Assembly: GCA_030020825.1 (NCBI GenBank)
Contig: CP125213.1
Location: 1-64,000, forward strand
DNA length: 64,000 nucleotides
Source: Candidatus Blochmannia vicinus
Lineage (GTDB): Bacteria > Pseudomonadota > Gammaproteobacteria > Enterobacterales > Enterobacteriaceae
Direction: 5' to 3'
Below the pieces are notes generated by a model. The model was given only the letters and a program-made list of their open reading frames with translations, searched no databases and was not told the origin of the DNA. Below are positions 8,844-21,313 of the stretch, one piece after another (position 1 is the first letter of the stretch; each line of letters opens with the position of its first letter). The translations under genes and the position numbers were made by a program.

Positions 8844-11012
8844 ATGAGTATGGATATGAAATGTAGCACATTTTTCTATAGTTTTAAAACATTAGTTTAT
8901 AAAATATTGTTTTTGATATATTTTGATTTGATTGTGATTATTTTTAATAACTCTCAAGCTAATTTAAATGATATCTCTATTGGGAACAGATCTAAAAATA
9001 CTTTAATGTCAGTATCTGATGATATACAAAGAACACCTACATTATGTCATCAAATAAAGATGCATGATGATATAATGACTATTATTTCATTAAAAAATTC
9101 TCCATTGATTTTTACTGCTTCTCCTGCAAGGTCCTTGCAATCATTGTATGTAACTGATGCAGCTGATTATTTAAAAAATATCACAGGGTTTACTGCTATT
9201 CGTAACGGAGGAGTTAATAGCGAACCAGTTTTTCGTGGGATGTTTGGGTCTCGAATACGTATTTTAATGGATAATGGTGAGATACTTGGCGCTTGTTTTT
9301 CTCATATGGATCCTATTAGTGCTTATATTGCTCCAGAAACTTTTGATATTTTAAATATTATTAAAGGGCCTCAGACAGTGCTATGGGGGCCTGTAACATC
9401 TGGAGCTACATTGCAATTCGAACGATACAATCCTAGTTTTGATAAATCAAAAATTCAATTACGCAGTAATGTAATGATTGGAGCAAATAATAAAGTAGAT
9501 AAAAATGTAGATAGTATTATAGGAAGTAAATATGGTTATCTTAGATTAATAGGTAATCTTTCTCAGTCAGACGATTATTATGATGGTAATAAACATAGAG
9601 TACATTCCGCGTGGTATAAATGGAATGCTGATGCAATTTTGTCGTTAAATTTAAATGAAGATACACATTTAGAGATTAGTTTAGGGCAAGGCAATGGTAA
9701 TGCAAATTATGCTGTTCGATCTATGGATGGGTTATGTTTTGCTAGAGAAAGTTATGGAATGAAAGTAGAAATTACAGATATGATGAAAAAATTAGATAAA
9801 ATTGAGTTGCAAACTTGGCATAATTATGTAAGCCATATTATGGCTGATACTGTATCTCGTGTTACAGGTTTATCTGTTAAAAAGTGTTGTGGTTTTAATA
9901 ATGATATTGAAAATAATGTTGATCGATTAATATGGGGTGCGCGAGGTATTGCAACAACCCAATGGGATAATATTAAATGTTATAGTGGAGCAGATGTGCA
10001 AGTTAATAAACATAGAGAACACGTAAAATCTAGTTCTAACTGGGAAAAAGATATTGTGTCTCAAGATATTGGTATATTTACTGAGTTAATTGTGAATTCA
10101 TTGTCAAGTAAAAGATTTATTGGAGGTACGCGACTGGAATACAGTGTAGTTAATTTCAATAATTGTTCTAAATACAACAAACGGTATAGTATTACATATC
10201 CTGCGGGATTTATACGCTATGAGGATAGTGTGAATCCATTGTTATCGTATTATGTTGGTGTAGGAACAAGTTTTCGTTTTCCTGATTATTGGGAGTTATT
10301 TTCTAATAGATTTAATCAAAATATTGATAGTAATGTAGAAAATGTTTTAGAACTAAAACCTGAGAAGGTCGTGCAGATGGATATAGGAGCGAATTTTCAA
10401 CATCTGCAAATGGGTGGATGGATATCATCTTATGCTGGATATGTTAGAGATTTTATTTTATGTAGTTATTATAATGATATTATACCATATGATGGTGGGA
10501 TTAATTATACAAAAAATATTAATGCTAAGATATTCGGAACTGAAGTAGGATTAAATTATCAATTTAATGATCATTGGCGCACTGAAAGTAATGTATCATG
10601 GTTTTGGGGTGTAAATGTAGATGATAATCGTTCTTTACCTAAAATTCCTCCATTGGAAGGCAAAGTAACATGTCAATGGGTAAAGGGATGTTACAGCATT
10701 ACTGCTTTGTGGAGATTTTCATTTCCACAATCTAATAATTTATTTATTTCTTCAGTTCCTATTACTTCTGAGAATATGTTATTGAATCCTCGAGCAAATT
10801 ATAATACTTCAGGATTTGGAGTATTATCTACACATGTAGCATGGACTAACTCTCAATTTTATAAATTTAGCATTGGTGTAGATAATTTGTTAAATCATAA
10901 TTATAGGGAATATTCTAATTTATATGTGCATAAACGGTTTGGATATCCTACTGGAACATTAATGTATGAACCAGGCCGTGTTTGGTGGATGAAATTGGGG
11001 ATAGTACTATAA
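8844..11012 (+). CDS. oprC: TonB-dependent outer-membrane copper receptor (OprC family)
   Basis: A 22-strand outer-membrane barrel closed by an N-terminal plug, energised by TonB-ExbBD. The N-terminus carries a signal-like hydrophobic segment (about 17-35). The plug (about 95-200) contains DAADYLKNITGFTAIRNGG, EPVFRGMFGSRI, YIAPETFDILNIIKGPQTVLWGP and LQFER, the hallmark string of TonB-dependent copper receptors such as Pseudomonas OprC. OprC binds copper through CxxxM and HxM; here these are Cys151-Met155 (CFSHM) and His331-Met333 (HIM), both intact. The barrel ends NLLNHNYREYSNL to EPGRVWWMKLGIVL, a normal TonB-receptor end. Length 722 is typical. It is divergent from the Cys-rich regulator and convergent with infA. 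tonB, exbB and exbD are not in the window. Start could be any of three near in-frame ATGs; none has a good ribosome site. Confidence 0.88.
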   Translation: MSMDMKCSTFFYSFKTLVYKILFLIYFDLIVIIFNNSQANLNDISIGNRSKNTLMSVSDDIQRTPTLCHQIKMHDDIMTIISLKNSPLIFTASPARSLQSLYVTDAADYLKNITGFTAIRNGGVNSEPVFRGMFGSRIRILMDNGEILGACFSHMDPISAYIAPETFDILNIIKGPQTVLWGPVTSGATLQFERYNPSFDKSKIQLRSNVMIGANNKVDKNVDSIIGSKYGYLRLIGNLSQSDDYYDGNKHRVHSAWYKWNADAILSLNLNEDTHLEISLGQGNGNANYAVRSMDGLCFARESYGMKVEITDMMKKLDKIELQTWHNYVSHIMADTVSRVTGLSVKKCCGFNNDIENNVDRLIWGARGIATTQWDNIKCYSGADVQVNKHREHVKSSSNWEKDIVSQDIGIFTELIVNSLSSKRFIGGTRLEYSVVNFNNCSKYNKRYSITYPAGFIRYEDSVNPLLSYYVGVGTSFRFPDYWELFSNRFNQNIDSNVENVLELKPEKVVQMDIGANFQHLQMGGWISSYAGYVRDFILCSYYNDIIPYDGGINYTKNINAKIFGTEVGLNYQFNDHWRTESNVSWFWGVNVDDNRSLPKIPPLEGKVTCQWVKGCYSITALWRFSFPQSNNLFISSVPITSENMLLNPRANYNTSGFGVLSTHVAWTNSQFYKFSIGVDNLLNHNYREYSNLYVHKRFGYPTGTLMYEPGRVWWMKLGIVL

Positions 11013-11129
11013 GTTAAAACAGATAAATACAAGAAATTTACAATTTATGTAAACACAGTTCAGTTAGTATATATTTAAAATTGTCTAATTTTTTAAAATA
11101 TGTATGAAAAGTGTTAATTCTTAATGTTA

Positions 11130-11348
11130 TTATCTGCTACGAAAGATAATTCTTCCTTTACTCAAATCATATGGTGTAAGTTCAACAGTTACTTTATCTC
11201 CTGTTAGTATTCGAATATAATTTTTTCTTATTTTTCCAGAAATATGCGCTACAATGATATGTCCATTCTCTAATTTTACACGAAACATTGTATTAGGTAA
11301 AGTGTCCAATACGACACCATGCATTTCAAAATTATCTTCTTTTGTCAT
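11130..11348 (-). CDS. infA: Translation initiation factor IF-1
   Basis: Small OB-fold protein that occupies the ribosomal A site during initiation, with IF-2 and IF-3. All 72 residues align to E. coli IF-1 without gaps; [32 protein letters not shown] segments are nearly identical ([19 protein letters not shown] and [14 protein letters not shown]). The second residue is Thr instead of Ala. A strong ribosome site (GAGGG) lies 5 bases before ATG 11348. It is convergent with the copper receptor. In E. coli it lies near trxB with aat and cydCD between; these are gone. Confidence 0.98.
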   Translation of the reverse strand: MTKEDNFEMHGVVLDTLPNTMFRVKLENGHIIVAHISGKIRKNYIRILTGDKVTVELTPYDLSKGRIIFRSR

Positions 11349-11700
11349 TAGGCCCTCTGCAAAATTAAATTATAATCTAAAATTTTATCATCAGATATTG
11401 GATGATTAAGTAGTATCTAGTGACTAATATTTTAGTTCTAAAAAATTTAAAAAATAGTTACTTGTGCATCTTCTTTGATTATTCTATTATTACTGTGATT
11501 GTATTATTACAATGACAGTATTGTCAGTGATAAATAAATATACAGTAAGATTTAGTTTAGTATGAACTTTATTTTATTTACGTATTGCTGTGTATGAAAT
11601 TTAATGTAAATGAACTTACATATGTAAGTGATGCTATTTATTTTATTTTATCATGAATATGTAGTTGTATAATGATTCTTATTTATTATGATTTATTAAG
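11349..11700. other. Non-coding spacer infA-trxB
   Basis: About 350 AT-rich bases where E. coli carries aat and cydCD. No remnant of these can be read. The infA promoter should lie here. Confidence 0.6.
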
Positions 11701-13174
<1,474 letters not shown>

Positions 13175-15622
13175 ATGTTAGATATATACAGATCACTATT
13201 AATATATATTATTGGATATTTAAGTAAAGGAAGAGATATTTTAGTGATTAATTTTATATTCATTAGTATAAGTATAATTTTATTATATTTAATTGTCATA
13301 TTAATTAGTTTTGATCCGGCAGATCCTGGATGGTTACAGATTAAATGGCATGGATCAATACATAATCTCGGAGGAATTTTAGGAGCAAAACTTTCTGATT
13401 TTTTGTTTTTTGTTTTTGGCATTCCAGCTTATATGATTCCGTTTTTTATATTATTTTATATTTTCAGGATTTATGCACGAGGGAGTTGTATTACTATTTT
13501 TGAATTTTTTTTTAAATTAATAGGAATATTAATATTATTATTTGTGTGTTGTGGATTAACTAATTTAATTGTTGATGATCTTTTTTATTTTTCTTCTGGA
13601 GGCATAGTAGGAAGTATATTATGTGATTTTATTTTATTTCATGAAAAAATAACTTATTATACCAGTTTTATTTTGTTTTTTTTGATCGTAATTATTGATC
13701 TTATAGTTTTTTTTAATCGATTTTTTAAGATGATTGTAAAAATTATTAAAAATCAATTATATCTTTTTGTATCTTATTTAAGAGTATTATTTTTGTATGA
13801 TAAAAAATTTAGATTTAAATTTAATTATCGACAATCATGGCGTAACAAGCGTGCATATCCGTCAATTTTTTCCATGCAAGAATCTAATTTCTTTAAAAAA
13901 AAATTGGTAAATAATTTATTAAATATACACATTATCCCTAATGTATCTGAAAATATTAATAGATCTATTAAACAGTTTAATCCTGTTTTAAAAAAAAATT
14001 TTTTTAAAAAACAATATATTGTACTAATGAAAATATTTATTAAAAATTTCAGTTTTATTAAAAATCTATTGTCTAACTTTAGATTATGTATAAATAAAGC
14101 AAGATTCAAGTATTATATAAAAAAATATATTAATAGCATCTTTTTCGTGCGAAAAAGTCGTTCTATAAGAATTAATAAATATAATAAGAAGGTTTTGAAC
14201 AATTTTAAAATGTGTTGTATTGAAGAAAAAGAACAAAAAAATAATGTTGTATTGGTGCAAGATTCGGATATGGATCGTGTTGATATAAAAGATAGTCAGA
14301 ATATAAAACCGATTATGTTTATTAATAAAGATAAAATGCAACATGTATCTTTATTTAAGCATATAGGAGCTTCAATGGTACATAGAAAGTTAGGTTATGA
14401 TAAGAAAGTTTTTATACTGCCGGATATAAATTTATTAACTACATCTAAATCAGAAAAAAATACGAACTTATTGGAATTAAAAAAAATTTCTCGGTTATTG
14501 GAATCCAAATTAGCAGAATATCATATTACAGCAAATGTAGCTAATATTATTTCTGGTCCAGTAATTACTCGATTTGAATTAAATTTATCACCAGGTATAA
14601 AATCTTCAAAAATTTCCAGTTTATCACGTGATTTGGCACGTGTTTTATATACAGATTCTGTTAGGGTAGTAGAGGTAATTCCTGGTACTCCATATGTAGG
14701 ATTAGAAATCCCTAATAAAAAGCGTAGTATAGTATATTTGGGCGATATAATAAGTTCAGAGCAATTTAGGAATATTAATACTCTATTACCGTTAGTTTTA
14801 GGTAAAGATGTATCTGGACATCCTTTGATAATAGATTTGAAATCTATGCCTCATTTATTAGTTGCTGGAACTACTGGATCAGGTAAGTCTGTAGGAATTA
14901 ATGCTATGATTGTTAGTATTTTATATAAGGCAACGCCAGAAGAAGTATGTTTTATTATGATTGATCCTAAAATTTTAGAATTATCAATATATTCAGGTAT
15001 TCCTCATTTGTTAAAGCAGGTTATTACTGATATGGAAGAAGTTTATGAAGCATTACAATGGTGTATAAAAGAAATGGAGCGTCGTTATAAGCTGATGGCT
15101 ATACTTGGTGTACGGAATTTGGAAAATTATAATAGACGTATAGAGCAATTTTATTCTAAAAAATATATGCAACACGATACTGCAAGTAAATTTATTAATG
15201 ATAAAACAGTAACTTTTCCTAATGCTTTGGAAAAATTACCTTATATTGTAATTATTGTAGATGAATTTTCAGATTTGATAGTAACAACAAAAAAAGTAAA
15301 AGAGTTAGTAATTCGTTTAACACAAAAAGCTCGTGCTGCTGGAATTCATGTAATATTGGCAACACAAAGACCATCGGTAGATGTGATTACTGGATTAATT
15401 AAAGCAAATATCCCAGCACGTATAGCTTTTACTGTGTCAAGTAAAATAGATTCTCATACTATTCTTGGTCAATCTGGAGCAGAATCATTGTTAGGTGTAG
15501 GTGATATGTTATATTTGGGGCCTAATTCTTCTGTATCTACCCGAGTGCATGGTGCATTTATAGAAGATCAAGAAATATATGAGGTAGCTAATTTTTGGAA
15601 AAACCAGGTGGCTAATTTGTAA
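13175..15622 (+). CDS. ftsK: DNA translocase FtsK, short linker and no gamma domain
   Basis: Divisome membrane protein whose C-terminal motor pumps DNA at the septum. Residues 1-185 contain the membrane domain with four to five hydrophobic segments and the FtsK-typical SFDPADPGW and HNLGG. The linker (about 186-425) is Lys/Asn/Phe-rich and much shorter than E. coli's, which is why the protein is 815 instead of 1,329 residues. The motor has alpha/beta domains with Walker A GTTGSGKS (565-572), Walker B IVIIVDEFSD (691-700) and ATQRPSVDVITGLIKANIPARI. The protein stops at VHGAFIEDQEIYEVANFWKNQVANL; the roughly 65-residue gamma winged helix that reads KOPS and activates XerD is absent. Only 137 bases separate the stop from lolA, too few to hide it. 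Start at ATG 13175. Confidence 0.95.
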   Translation: MLDIYRSLLIYIIGYLSKGRDILVINFIFISISIILLYLIVILISFDPADPGWLQIKWHGSIHNLGGILGAKLSDFLFFVFGIPAYMIPFFILFYIFRIYARGSCITIFEFFFKLIGILILLFVCCGLTNLIVDDLFYFSSGGIVGSILCDFILFHEKITYYTSFILFFLIVIIDLIVFFNRFFKMIVKIIKNQLYLFVSYLRVLFLYDKKFRFKFNYRQSWRNKRAYPSIFSMQESNFFKKKLVNNLLNIHIIPNVSENINRSIKQFNPVLKKNFFKKQYIVLMKIFIKNFSFIKNLLSNFRLCINKARFKYYIKKYINSIFFVRKSRSIRINKYNKKVLNNFKMCCIEEKEQKNNVVLVQDSDMDRVDIKDSQNIKPIMFINKDKMQHVSLFKHIGASMVHRKLGYDKKVFILPDINLLTTSKSEKNTNLLELKKISRLLESKLAEYHITANVANIISGPVITRFELNLSPGIKSSKISSLSRDLARVLYTDSVRVVEVIPGTPYVGLEIPNKKRSIVYLGDIISSEQFRNINTLLPLVLGKDVSGHPLIIDLKSMPHLLVAGTTGSGKSVGINAMIVSILYKATPEEVCFIMIDPKILELSIYSGIPHLLKQVITDMEEVYEALQWCIKEMERRYKLMAILGVRNLENYNRRIEQFYSKKYMQHDTASKFINDKTVTFPNALEKLPYIVIIVDEFSDLIVTTKKVKELVIRLTQKARAAGIHVILATQRPSVDVITGLIKANIPARIAFTVSSKIDSHTILGQSGAESLLGVGDMLYLGPNSSVSTRVHGAFIEDQEIYEVANFWKNQVANL

Positions 15623-15759
15623 TCTTTTGGATATACTGAAGAAAGATCATGTTATTACGCATGTAGAATTGTTATATAAGTGTAATAAACATATACATAT
15701 TTTTGTATGGTCTTAATATACGTGGTGTATATCTATCATGAATAGAAATTTAATTAAAT

Positions 15760-16377
15760 ATGATTAATCAAGTAGTATATATCATTTTTTTTAGTGTTGC
15801 TGTAATTATTTCAGCAATAGCTGATGATACATCTGTTATCACATTACGAAATCGCCTGAAAAAAATAAATGATTTTTATGCACGGTTTACTCAAAAAGTT
15901 ATTAGTGCTAATAATGACATATTATTAGAGGGCCATGGGGAACTTTGGGTAAAGCGGCCTAACCTATTTAATTGGCATATGATATTTCCTGAAGAAAATT
16001 TTTTAATTTCTGATGGGAAAACACTTTGGTTTTATATTCCTTTTATTAAACAAGTTACTGCGTATTGGTTACAGAATTTTTCTGACAATATTTTATTTAT
16101 GTTATTTTCTGATAACAACGTATATAAATGGGATAATTATAATGTAATTCAGAAAGGAGATTGTTTTTATTTGATACCAATGTGCGATAATTGTAATTTA
16201 CAAGAATGTAGAGTTAAAATAAGTGACTGTGGTAGAATTGAGCGGTTTAGTGTTTTTGAAAAAAAAGACCAATATGTAGATTATTATTTATTAGATCAAA
16301 ATAATAATACAATCGATATAAGAAAATTTAATTTTGCTCTTTCTGAAGATATTCAACTAGATGAGCAAAGAGAATAA
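15760..16377 (+). CDS. lolA: Outer-membrane lipoprotein carrier protein LolA
   Basis: Periplasmic chaperone that takes lipoproteins from LolCDE to LolB. At 205 residues it matches E. coli LolA (203). The N-terminus is a signal peptide with a likely cleavage after IISAIA, before DDTSV. Conserved LolA stretches are FYARFTQKV, GELWVKRPNLFNWHM, SDGKTLWFYIPFIKQVTAYW and the C-terminal DEQRE. Most of the middle is diverged, as expected in this genome. It follows ftsK by 137 bases, as in E. coli, and may be cotranscribed. Its partners lolE and lolB are at the two ends of the window. Confidence 0.95.
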   Translation: MINQVVYIIFFSVAVIISAIADDTSVITLRNRLKKINDFYARFTQKVISANNDILLEGHGELWVKRPNLFNWHMIFPEENFLISDGKTLWFYIPFIKQVTAYWLQNFSDNILFMLFSDNNVYKWDNYNVIQKGDCFYLIPMCDNCNLQECRVKISDCGRIERFSVFEKKDQYVDYYLLDQNNNTIDIRKFNFALSEDIQLDEQRE

Positions 16378-17060
16378 TATATATTAATTAATAAATTTAT
16401 ATTTAGTCTAATAATTATAAAATTATTATTTTTTCCATATAAAAATTGAAAGTATATGTGGTACGTGTAAGTGAAATCTTATTGTTAAGTTAACAAAAAA
16501 TTGGTGTATCTTATATATTAATATTATTTTAGGAAAATTTGTTACTTACTTTTAGTAACCCAGTTAAATATTATCATTTTATAATAAAAAATTATATCAA
16601 ATCTATGATTTGGCGTATTTGTAATAATAGAGTTTTTTGAGGTTATTATATTTATGTACACAATTTTTTAAATGAAATATTAATTGCGCATTACATTAAG
16701 TAATGTGAGTGAAATTTTCATATGTTGATGTATTTATTATTTAATTAATATGTAATAAAACTATTTTCGCTATTTATAAATAAAAAATTTAATAAACACT
16801 AATTACGTAGTATATATAGTTTTATACTAATTGATAAATTTTATATTGTTCTTATAAGAAAGGACAATTTTTTTAAATAAGGAATACTAATTATTATCAT
16901 GCTTTATAGTGTGCGTATAAAAATTAATAAATAAATTATTTTTATTAAGAGTGGTATTGCTTTATATAAGCAGAATAAATAAGTGGGCAATTTTATTGTG
17001 GTAATTAAAATAAACTATTAATGTTTTCATATCTGATGAAACAGATAATGTAGGTTAAAT
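16378..17060. other. Non-coding spacer lolA-serS
   Basis: About 680 AT-rich bases where E. coli has rarA. No remnant of rarA can be read. Only short (6 bp) inverted repeats are visible, for example near 16541 and 16690. Confidence 0.6.
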
Positions 17061-18347
17061 ATGTTAGATCCCAATTTATTGCGTAGCAATCTTGATTTGG
17101 TTATTGAAAAACTTGCTCGCAGAAAATTTATATTTAATACCGATAAATTTAGTCAACAAGAGAGTTTGCGTAAGATTTTACAGAAAAAAACTGAAAATTT
17201 ACAGACTGAACGTAAAGTTAAGGCTAAAATTATAGGAATGGCTAAGATGCGTGGGGAGAATGTGGAATTTTTATGTCAAGAAGCATATGTGTTAGGAAAA
17301 AAATTAACTTCACTTAAATTAGAAAGTAAAACATTACAAAAAATAATTAGACAGTATGAATTATCTTTACCAAATATTCCAGATGATCAAGTACCTTATG
17401 GATTTAGTGATCAAGATAATTTAGAAATAATGCGTTGGGGGGATCCTGGTCAATATAATTTCCCATTGCAGGATCATACGGAACTGGGTGTGTCGACTAA
17501 TGGTTTAAGTTTTTCTAACGCAACGAAGTTAACTGGGGCGCGTTTTGTTGTAATGAAAGGACAAATAGCACATTTGCACCGTGCTTTATCTCAATTTATG
17601 ATAGATTTACATACTAAAACCCATGGATATGAAGAATATTATTTGCCATATCTAGTAAATGAAATGTCTTTATATGGCTCAGGTCAATTACCAAAATTTT
17701 ATGAAGATTTATTTCATATTAAGTACTTAGGATCTGACACTAATCCTTATACATTAATACCTACCGCTGAAGTACCGTTAATAAATTTAGTTCGTGACGT
17801 AATTCTTGATGAACAGGAATTACCAATTAAGATGATTGCTCATACTCCATGTTTTCGTTCTGAAGCTGGATCATATGGTCATAATACTCGTGGGTTGATT
17901 AGAATGCATCAATTTGATAAAGTTGAACTAGTGCAAATAGTTCATCCAGATAAATCTATGCAGACACTAGAAGAAATAACTGGTCATGCAGAACAAGTCT
18001 TACAATTACTTAAGTTACCATATAGAAAAATGTTATTATGTACGGGGAATATTGGATTTTCTTCTTGTAAAACATATGATTTAGAAGTATGGCTTCCAGC
18101 ATCCAATACTTATTGCGAGATTTCTTCTTGTTCGAATGTTGGAGATTTTCAAGCGCGTCGTATAAAAGCACGCTATCGGGGAAAGAATCATAGAAAAACA
18201 AAATTTTTGCACACTTTAAATGCCTCTGGAGTAGCAGTAGGTAGGGCATTAGCGGCAGTGCTTGAAAATTATCAATTAGAAGACGGGCGTATAGCGATCC
18301 CCACAGTATTATATTCATATATGGATGGGATAACACATATTAATTAA
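17061..18347 (+). CDS. serS: Seryl-tRNA synthetase
   Basis: Class IIa synthetase that charges tRNA-Ser. At 428 residues it matches E. coli SerS (430). The N-terminal [14 protein letters not shown] opens the long coiled-coil arm (to about 110) that grips the variable arm of tRNA-Ser. Catalytic motifs: motif 1 around [24 protein letters not shown], motif 2 [21 protein letters not shown] (split as FRSEAG and RGLIRMHQF) and motif 3 [16 protein letters not shown]. The start follows AATGTAGGTTAAAT, which gives an AGG ribosome site. It follows the lolA spacer, as in the E. coli order lolA-rarA-serS. A 14-bp tandem duplication covers its stop codon. Confidence 0.97.
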   Translation: MLDPNLLRSNLDLVIEKLARRKFIFNTDKFSQQESLRKILQKKTENLQTERKVKAKIIGMAKMRGENVEFLCQEAYVLGKKLTSLKLESKTLQKIIRQYELSLPNIPDDQVPYGFSDQDNLEIMRWGDPGQYNFPLQDHTELGVSTNGLSFSNATKLTGARFVVMKGQIAHLHRALSQFMIDLHTKTHGYEEYYLPYLVNEMSLYGSGQLPKFYEDLFHIKYLGSDTNPYTLIPTAEVPLINLVRDVILDEQELPIKMIAHTPCFRSEAGSYGHNTRGLIRMHQFDKVELVQIVHPDKSMQTLEEITGHAEQVLQLLKLPYRKMLLCTGNIGFSSCKTYDLEVWLPASNTYCEISSCSNVGDFQARRIKARYRGKNHRKTKFLHTLNASGVAVGRALAAVLENYQLEDGRIAIPTVLYSYMDGITHIN

Positions 18348-18367
18348 ATGGACTTAATTAAATGGAC
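18340..18367. repeat. 14-bp tandem duplication over the serS stop codon
   Basis: TTAATTAAATGGAC occurs twice head to tail (18340-18353 and 18354-18367). The first copy contains the serS stop TAA. It is an exact, so probably recent, slippage or repair duplication; the second copy is silent 3' sequence. Confidence 0.9.
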
Positions 18368-18650
18368 TATTGCTTTATGTGTAAAATTATTTTATTCAAA
18401 AAATATTTTATGTTTGCTATTTTTATTAAAACTTGGGGGTTTATATGTATATATTATTTATTATTAGTAATTAGGTGGGTGATTTAGCCATAATAGTAAT
18501 TGAATATATTTATTATGTTTATATGTTGTTTTATATGTATAAGGTGTAATTAACTGTTTATGATAGAAATATTTTCGATATTATTTGTTATGATAATTGA
18601 TTGCGAAAGATATTATTTTGTTAATTTAAGTATTTCTGATAACTTATTAT
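18348..18650. other. Non-coding spacer serS-serC
   Basis: About 300 bases, starting with the second copy of the 14-bp duplication. Nothing else is recognisable; the serC promoter is presumably here. Confidence 0.55.
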
Positions 18651-19739
18651 ATGAATAAGATATTTAATTTCAGTGCAGGTCCATCAATGTTGCCAAAACA
18701 AGTCTTAAGACAAGTTAAAAAGGAATTATATAATTGGGATAATATGGGTGTGTCTGTGATGGAAATAAGTCATCGCAGCAAAGAATTTTTGCAGTTAATG
18801 CAAAACGCAAAACAAGATATACGTGAGCTTCTCGATATTCCAGAAAATTATGAAGTGCTGTTTTGCCATGGTGGGGCTAGGGCACAATTTTCAGCAATTC
18901 CTATGAATTTATTAAAAACATCTTCAGAAAATGTTGATTATATAAATACTGGGTATTGGGCATACAGTGCAGCAATAGAAGCAAAAAAATACTGTAATCC
19001 GCGCATAATTGATGTGACCAACAAAAAAAATGGATTGTATAATATTCAGCCCATATCTAAATGGGATATTTCTACAAATAGTATTTATATACATTATTGT
19101 CCTAACGAAACTATTGATGGAACAGCTATATTCGACACTCCAAATTTTTCTGACAAAATAGTAATAGCAGATTGTTCTTCAACTTTATTATCACGCCCGC
19201 TTGATATCAGTCGTTTTGGTATAGTTTATGCTACAGCTCAAAAGAATATTGGTATAGCCGGTCTGACAGTAGTTATTATTAGAAAAGATTTATTGCAAAT
19301 CCCTCGTCTAGAAATTCCTTCTATTTTAAATTATAAAATTTTAGTTGATAATTATTCAATGTTTAATACACCTGTTACTATGTCTTGGTACATTGCTGGT
19401 TTAATATTTAAATGGTTAAAAAAACAAGGAGGACTAAAAAAAATTAATAAACGTAATCAAGAAAAATCTGATTTTTTGTATAATGCTATTGATTCTAGTA
19501 ATTTTTATTATAATAATGTTGAATTATCTAATCGTTCCTGTATGAATGTTCCTTTTTTTTTAAAAAATAACAAATTAAATGACATTTTTTTAAAAGAATC
19601 AATATGTTTTGGATTACGTGGATTACAAGGACACAGAATAGTTGGAGGTATGAGAGCATCATTATATAATGCTATGACATTAGAAGGTGTACAAAAATTA
19701 GTTGAATTTATGAAATTATTTTCTGAAAAATATAGTTAA
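18651..19739 (+). CDS. serC: Phosphoserine aminotransferase
   Basis: PLP enzyme that makes 3-phosphoserine (serine synthesis) and 4-phosphohydroxythreonine (vitamin B6 synthesis). At 362 residues it matches E. coli SerC. The N-terminal [10 protein letters not shown], the phosphate-binding CHGGARAQF (72-80) and the PLP lysine Lys198 in [13 protein letters not shown] are intact. The C-terminal end [21 protein letters not shown] matches the family. As in E. coli it is followed by aroA (135-base gap), the classic serC-aroA mixed-function operon. Start at ATG 18651. pdxH in the same window suggests pyridoxal phosphate is made or salvaged here. Confidence 0.97.
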   Translation: MNKIFNFSAGPSMLPKQVLRQVKKELYNWDNMGVSVMEISHRSKEFLQLMQNAKQDIRELLDIPENYEVLFCHGGARAQFSAIPMNLLKTSSENVDYINTGYWAYSAAIEAKKYCNPRIIDVTNKKNGLYNIQPISKWDISTNSIYIHYCPNETIDGTAIFDTPNFSDKIVIADCSSTLLSRPLDISRFGIVYATAQKNIGIAGLTVVIIRKDLLQIPRLEIPSILNYKILVDNYSMFNTPVTMSWYIAGLIFKWLKKQGGLKKINKRNQEKSDFLYNAIDSSNFYYNNVELSNRSCMNVPFFLKNNKLNDIFLKESICFGLRGLQGHRIVGGMRASLYNAMTLEGVQKLVEFMKLFSEKYS

Positions 19740-19874
19740 ATTAGATGTATAAAGATATTTTGTATAAATGCATTATGTGTTCAATATAATTAGTGTGTAT
19801 GCTGGTTGTTGAACGATAAATAAGCTGTTTATTTTTATTAATTAAATCTAATTTTGTATAAGAGTTGGTGAAAT

Positions 19875-21176
19875 GTGAATAATTTTATTAAATTAGCTCC
19901 TATTGAGAAAATACAGGGCAGCGTTTATCTTCCTGGTTCTAAAAGTATATCAAATCGAGCGTTATTATTAGCAGCGCAATCTGTAGGTACTACTCAATTG
20001 GATAATTTGTTGGATAGTGATGATGTGCGTTTTATGTTAGATGCGTTACGTGATCTAGGGATAGTATATCGTCTTTCAAATGACAGAAAACATTGTGAAA
20101 TTAATGGTATTGGTGGTCCACTGCAATCAAAAAGTAATAACCAATTAATTTTATCTTTGGGTAATGCTGGAACTGCTATGAGACCTCTTATTGCAGCATT
20201 GTCTATAAAACCACAGAATGTTATTCTTACTGGCCATCCTCGTATGAAAGATAGGCCCATTTTACATTTAGTAGACGCTTTAAGACAAGGAGGAGCTAGT
20301 ATTGATTATATGGATTGTGATAATTACCCTCCGGTACGTGTATCTGGAGGATATTATGGAGGTGAAATTTCTATTCAAGGAAATATTTCTAGTCAGTTTT
20401 TGTCGTCTATTCTTATGATGGCTCCATTGGCCCCTCAAGATACCTATCTTAAAGTAAAAGGAGCATTAGTATCTAGACCATATATTGATATTACTTTGTC
20501 TCTTATGAAAAATTTTGGGATCAATATAGAGCATGATGAAAATTACTGTGTTTTTTATTGTAAAGGAAATGCAGTATATCGATCACCTGGGCATTATTTA
20601 GTGGAAGGAGATGCTTCAAGCGCTTCTTATTTTTTGGCAGCTTCAGCTATTAGAGGAGGGACTGTTAGAGTTGTAGGCGTTGGCAAACATAGTAAACAGG
20701 GAGATATTTATTTTGCTAATATATTAGAAAGGATGGGAGCAAAGATTGCGTGGAACGATAATTATATAGAATGTAGTCGTGGATCTGATCTTAATGCTGT
20801 TGATTTAGATGTTAACGATATTCCTGATGCAGCAATGACTCTTGCTACTACTGCATTATTTGTTAGTAATGGTCCTACAATATTACGTAATATTTACAAT
20901 TGGAGAATTAAAGAGAGTGATCGATTGGTTGCTATGGCTACTGAATTGAGGAAAATAGGAGCAAAAGTAGTAGAGGGTTATGATTATTTGAAAATAACTC
21001 CTCCAATTAAAATAAGATCGGCTTATATTAATACTTACAACGATCATCGAATAGCAATGTGTTTTTCTTTGGCGGCATTATCAGATGTTCCTATAGTAAT
21101 TAATAATCCTCAATGTACATATAAAACTTTTCCTAATTTTTTTAGACAATTATCTAGTATAAGCATATTACGATAA
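19875..21176 (+). CDS. aroA: 3-phosphoshikimate 1-carboxyvinyltransferase (EPSP synthase)
   Basis: Sixth step of the shikimate pathway: joins PEP to shikimate 3-phosphate. The 433 residues match E. coli AroA (427). Conserved sites are [16 protein letters not shown] (substrate-binding Lys23), the PEP loop GNAGTAMRP (96-104), [38 protein letters not shown] and NDHRIAMCF. The start is GTG at 19875, placed by alignment of NNFIKLAPI with E. coli SLTLQPI; an overlapping ATG at 19873 is out of frame. It lies in the serC-aroA-cmk-rpsA order of enterobacteria. It implies supply of aromatic amino acids or their precursors to the host. Confidence 0.97.
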   Translation: MNNFIKLAPIEKIQGSVYLPGSKSISNRALLLAAQSVGTTQLDNLLDSDDVRFMLDALRDLGIVYRLSNDRKHCEINGIGGPLQSKSNNQLILSLGNAGTAMRPLIAALSIKPQNVILTGHPRMKDRPILHLVDALRQGGASIDYMDCDNYPPVRVSGGYYGGEISIQGNISSQFLSSILMMAPLAPQDTYLKVKGALVSRPYIDITLSLMKNFGINIEHDENYCVFYCKGNAVYRSPGHYLVEGDASSASYFLAASAIRGGTVRVVGVGKHSKQGDIYFANILERMGAKIAWNDNYIECSRGSDLNAVDLDVNDIPDAAMTLATTALFVSNGPTILRNIYNWRIKESDRLVAMATELRKIGAKVVEGYDYLKITPPIKIRSAYINTYNDHRIAMCFSLAALSDVPIVINNPQCTYKTFPNFFRQLSSISILR

Positions 21177-21300
21177 CATTTCATACATGGTGTACGGTGC
21201 GTATACGTAAATATATGTTATATATGTGAGTATTTATAATTGTTAAGTTTTATTAAAAAATGTGAAATGTAACTTAATTACAATGAATATTGTTCGCTAT

Positions 21301-21306
21301 AAGGAG
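21301..21306 (+). promoter_or_regulatory. cmk ribosome-binding site deciding a GTG start
   Basis: AAGGAG lies 7 bases before GTG 21314. This fixes the cmk start inside a longer open frame that begins at TTG 21290 and passes through the site itself. Confidence 0.8.
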
Positions 21307-21313
21307 ATTGTAT

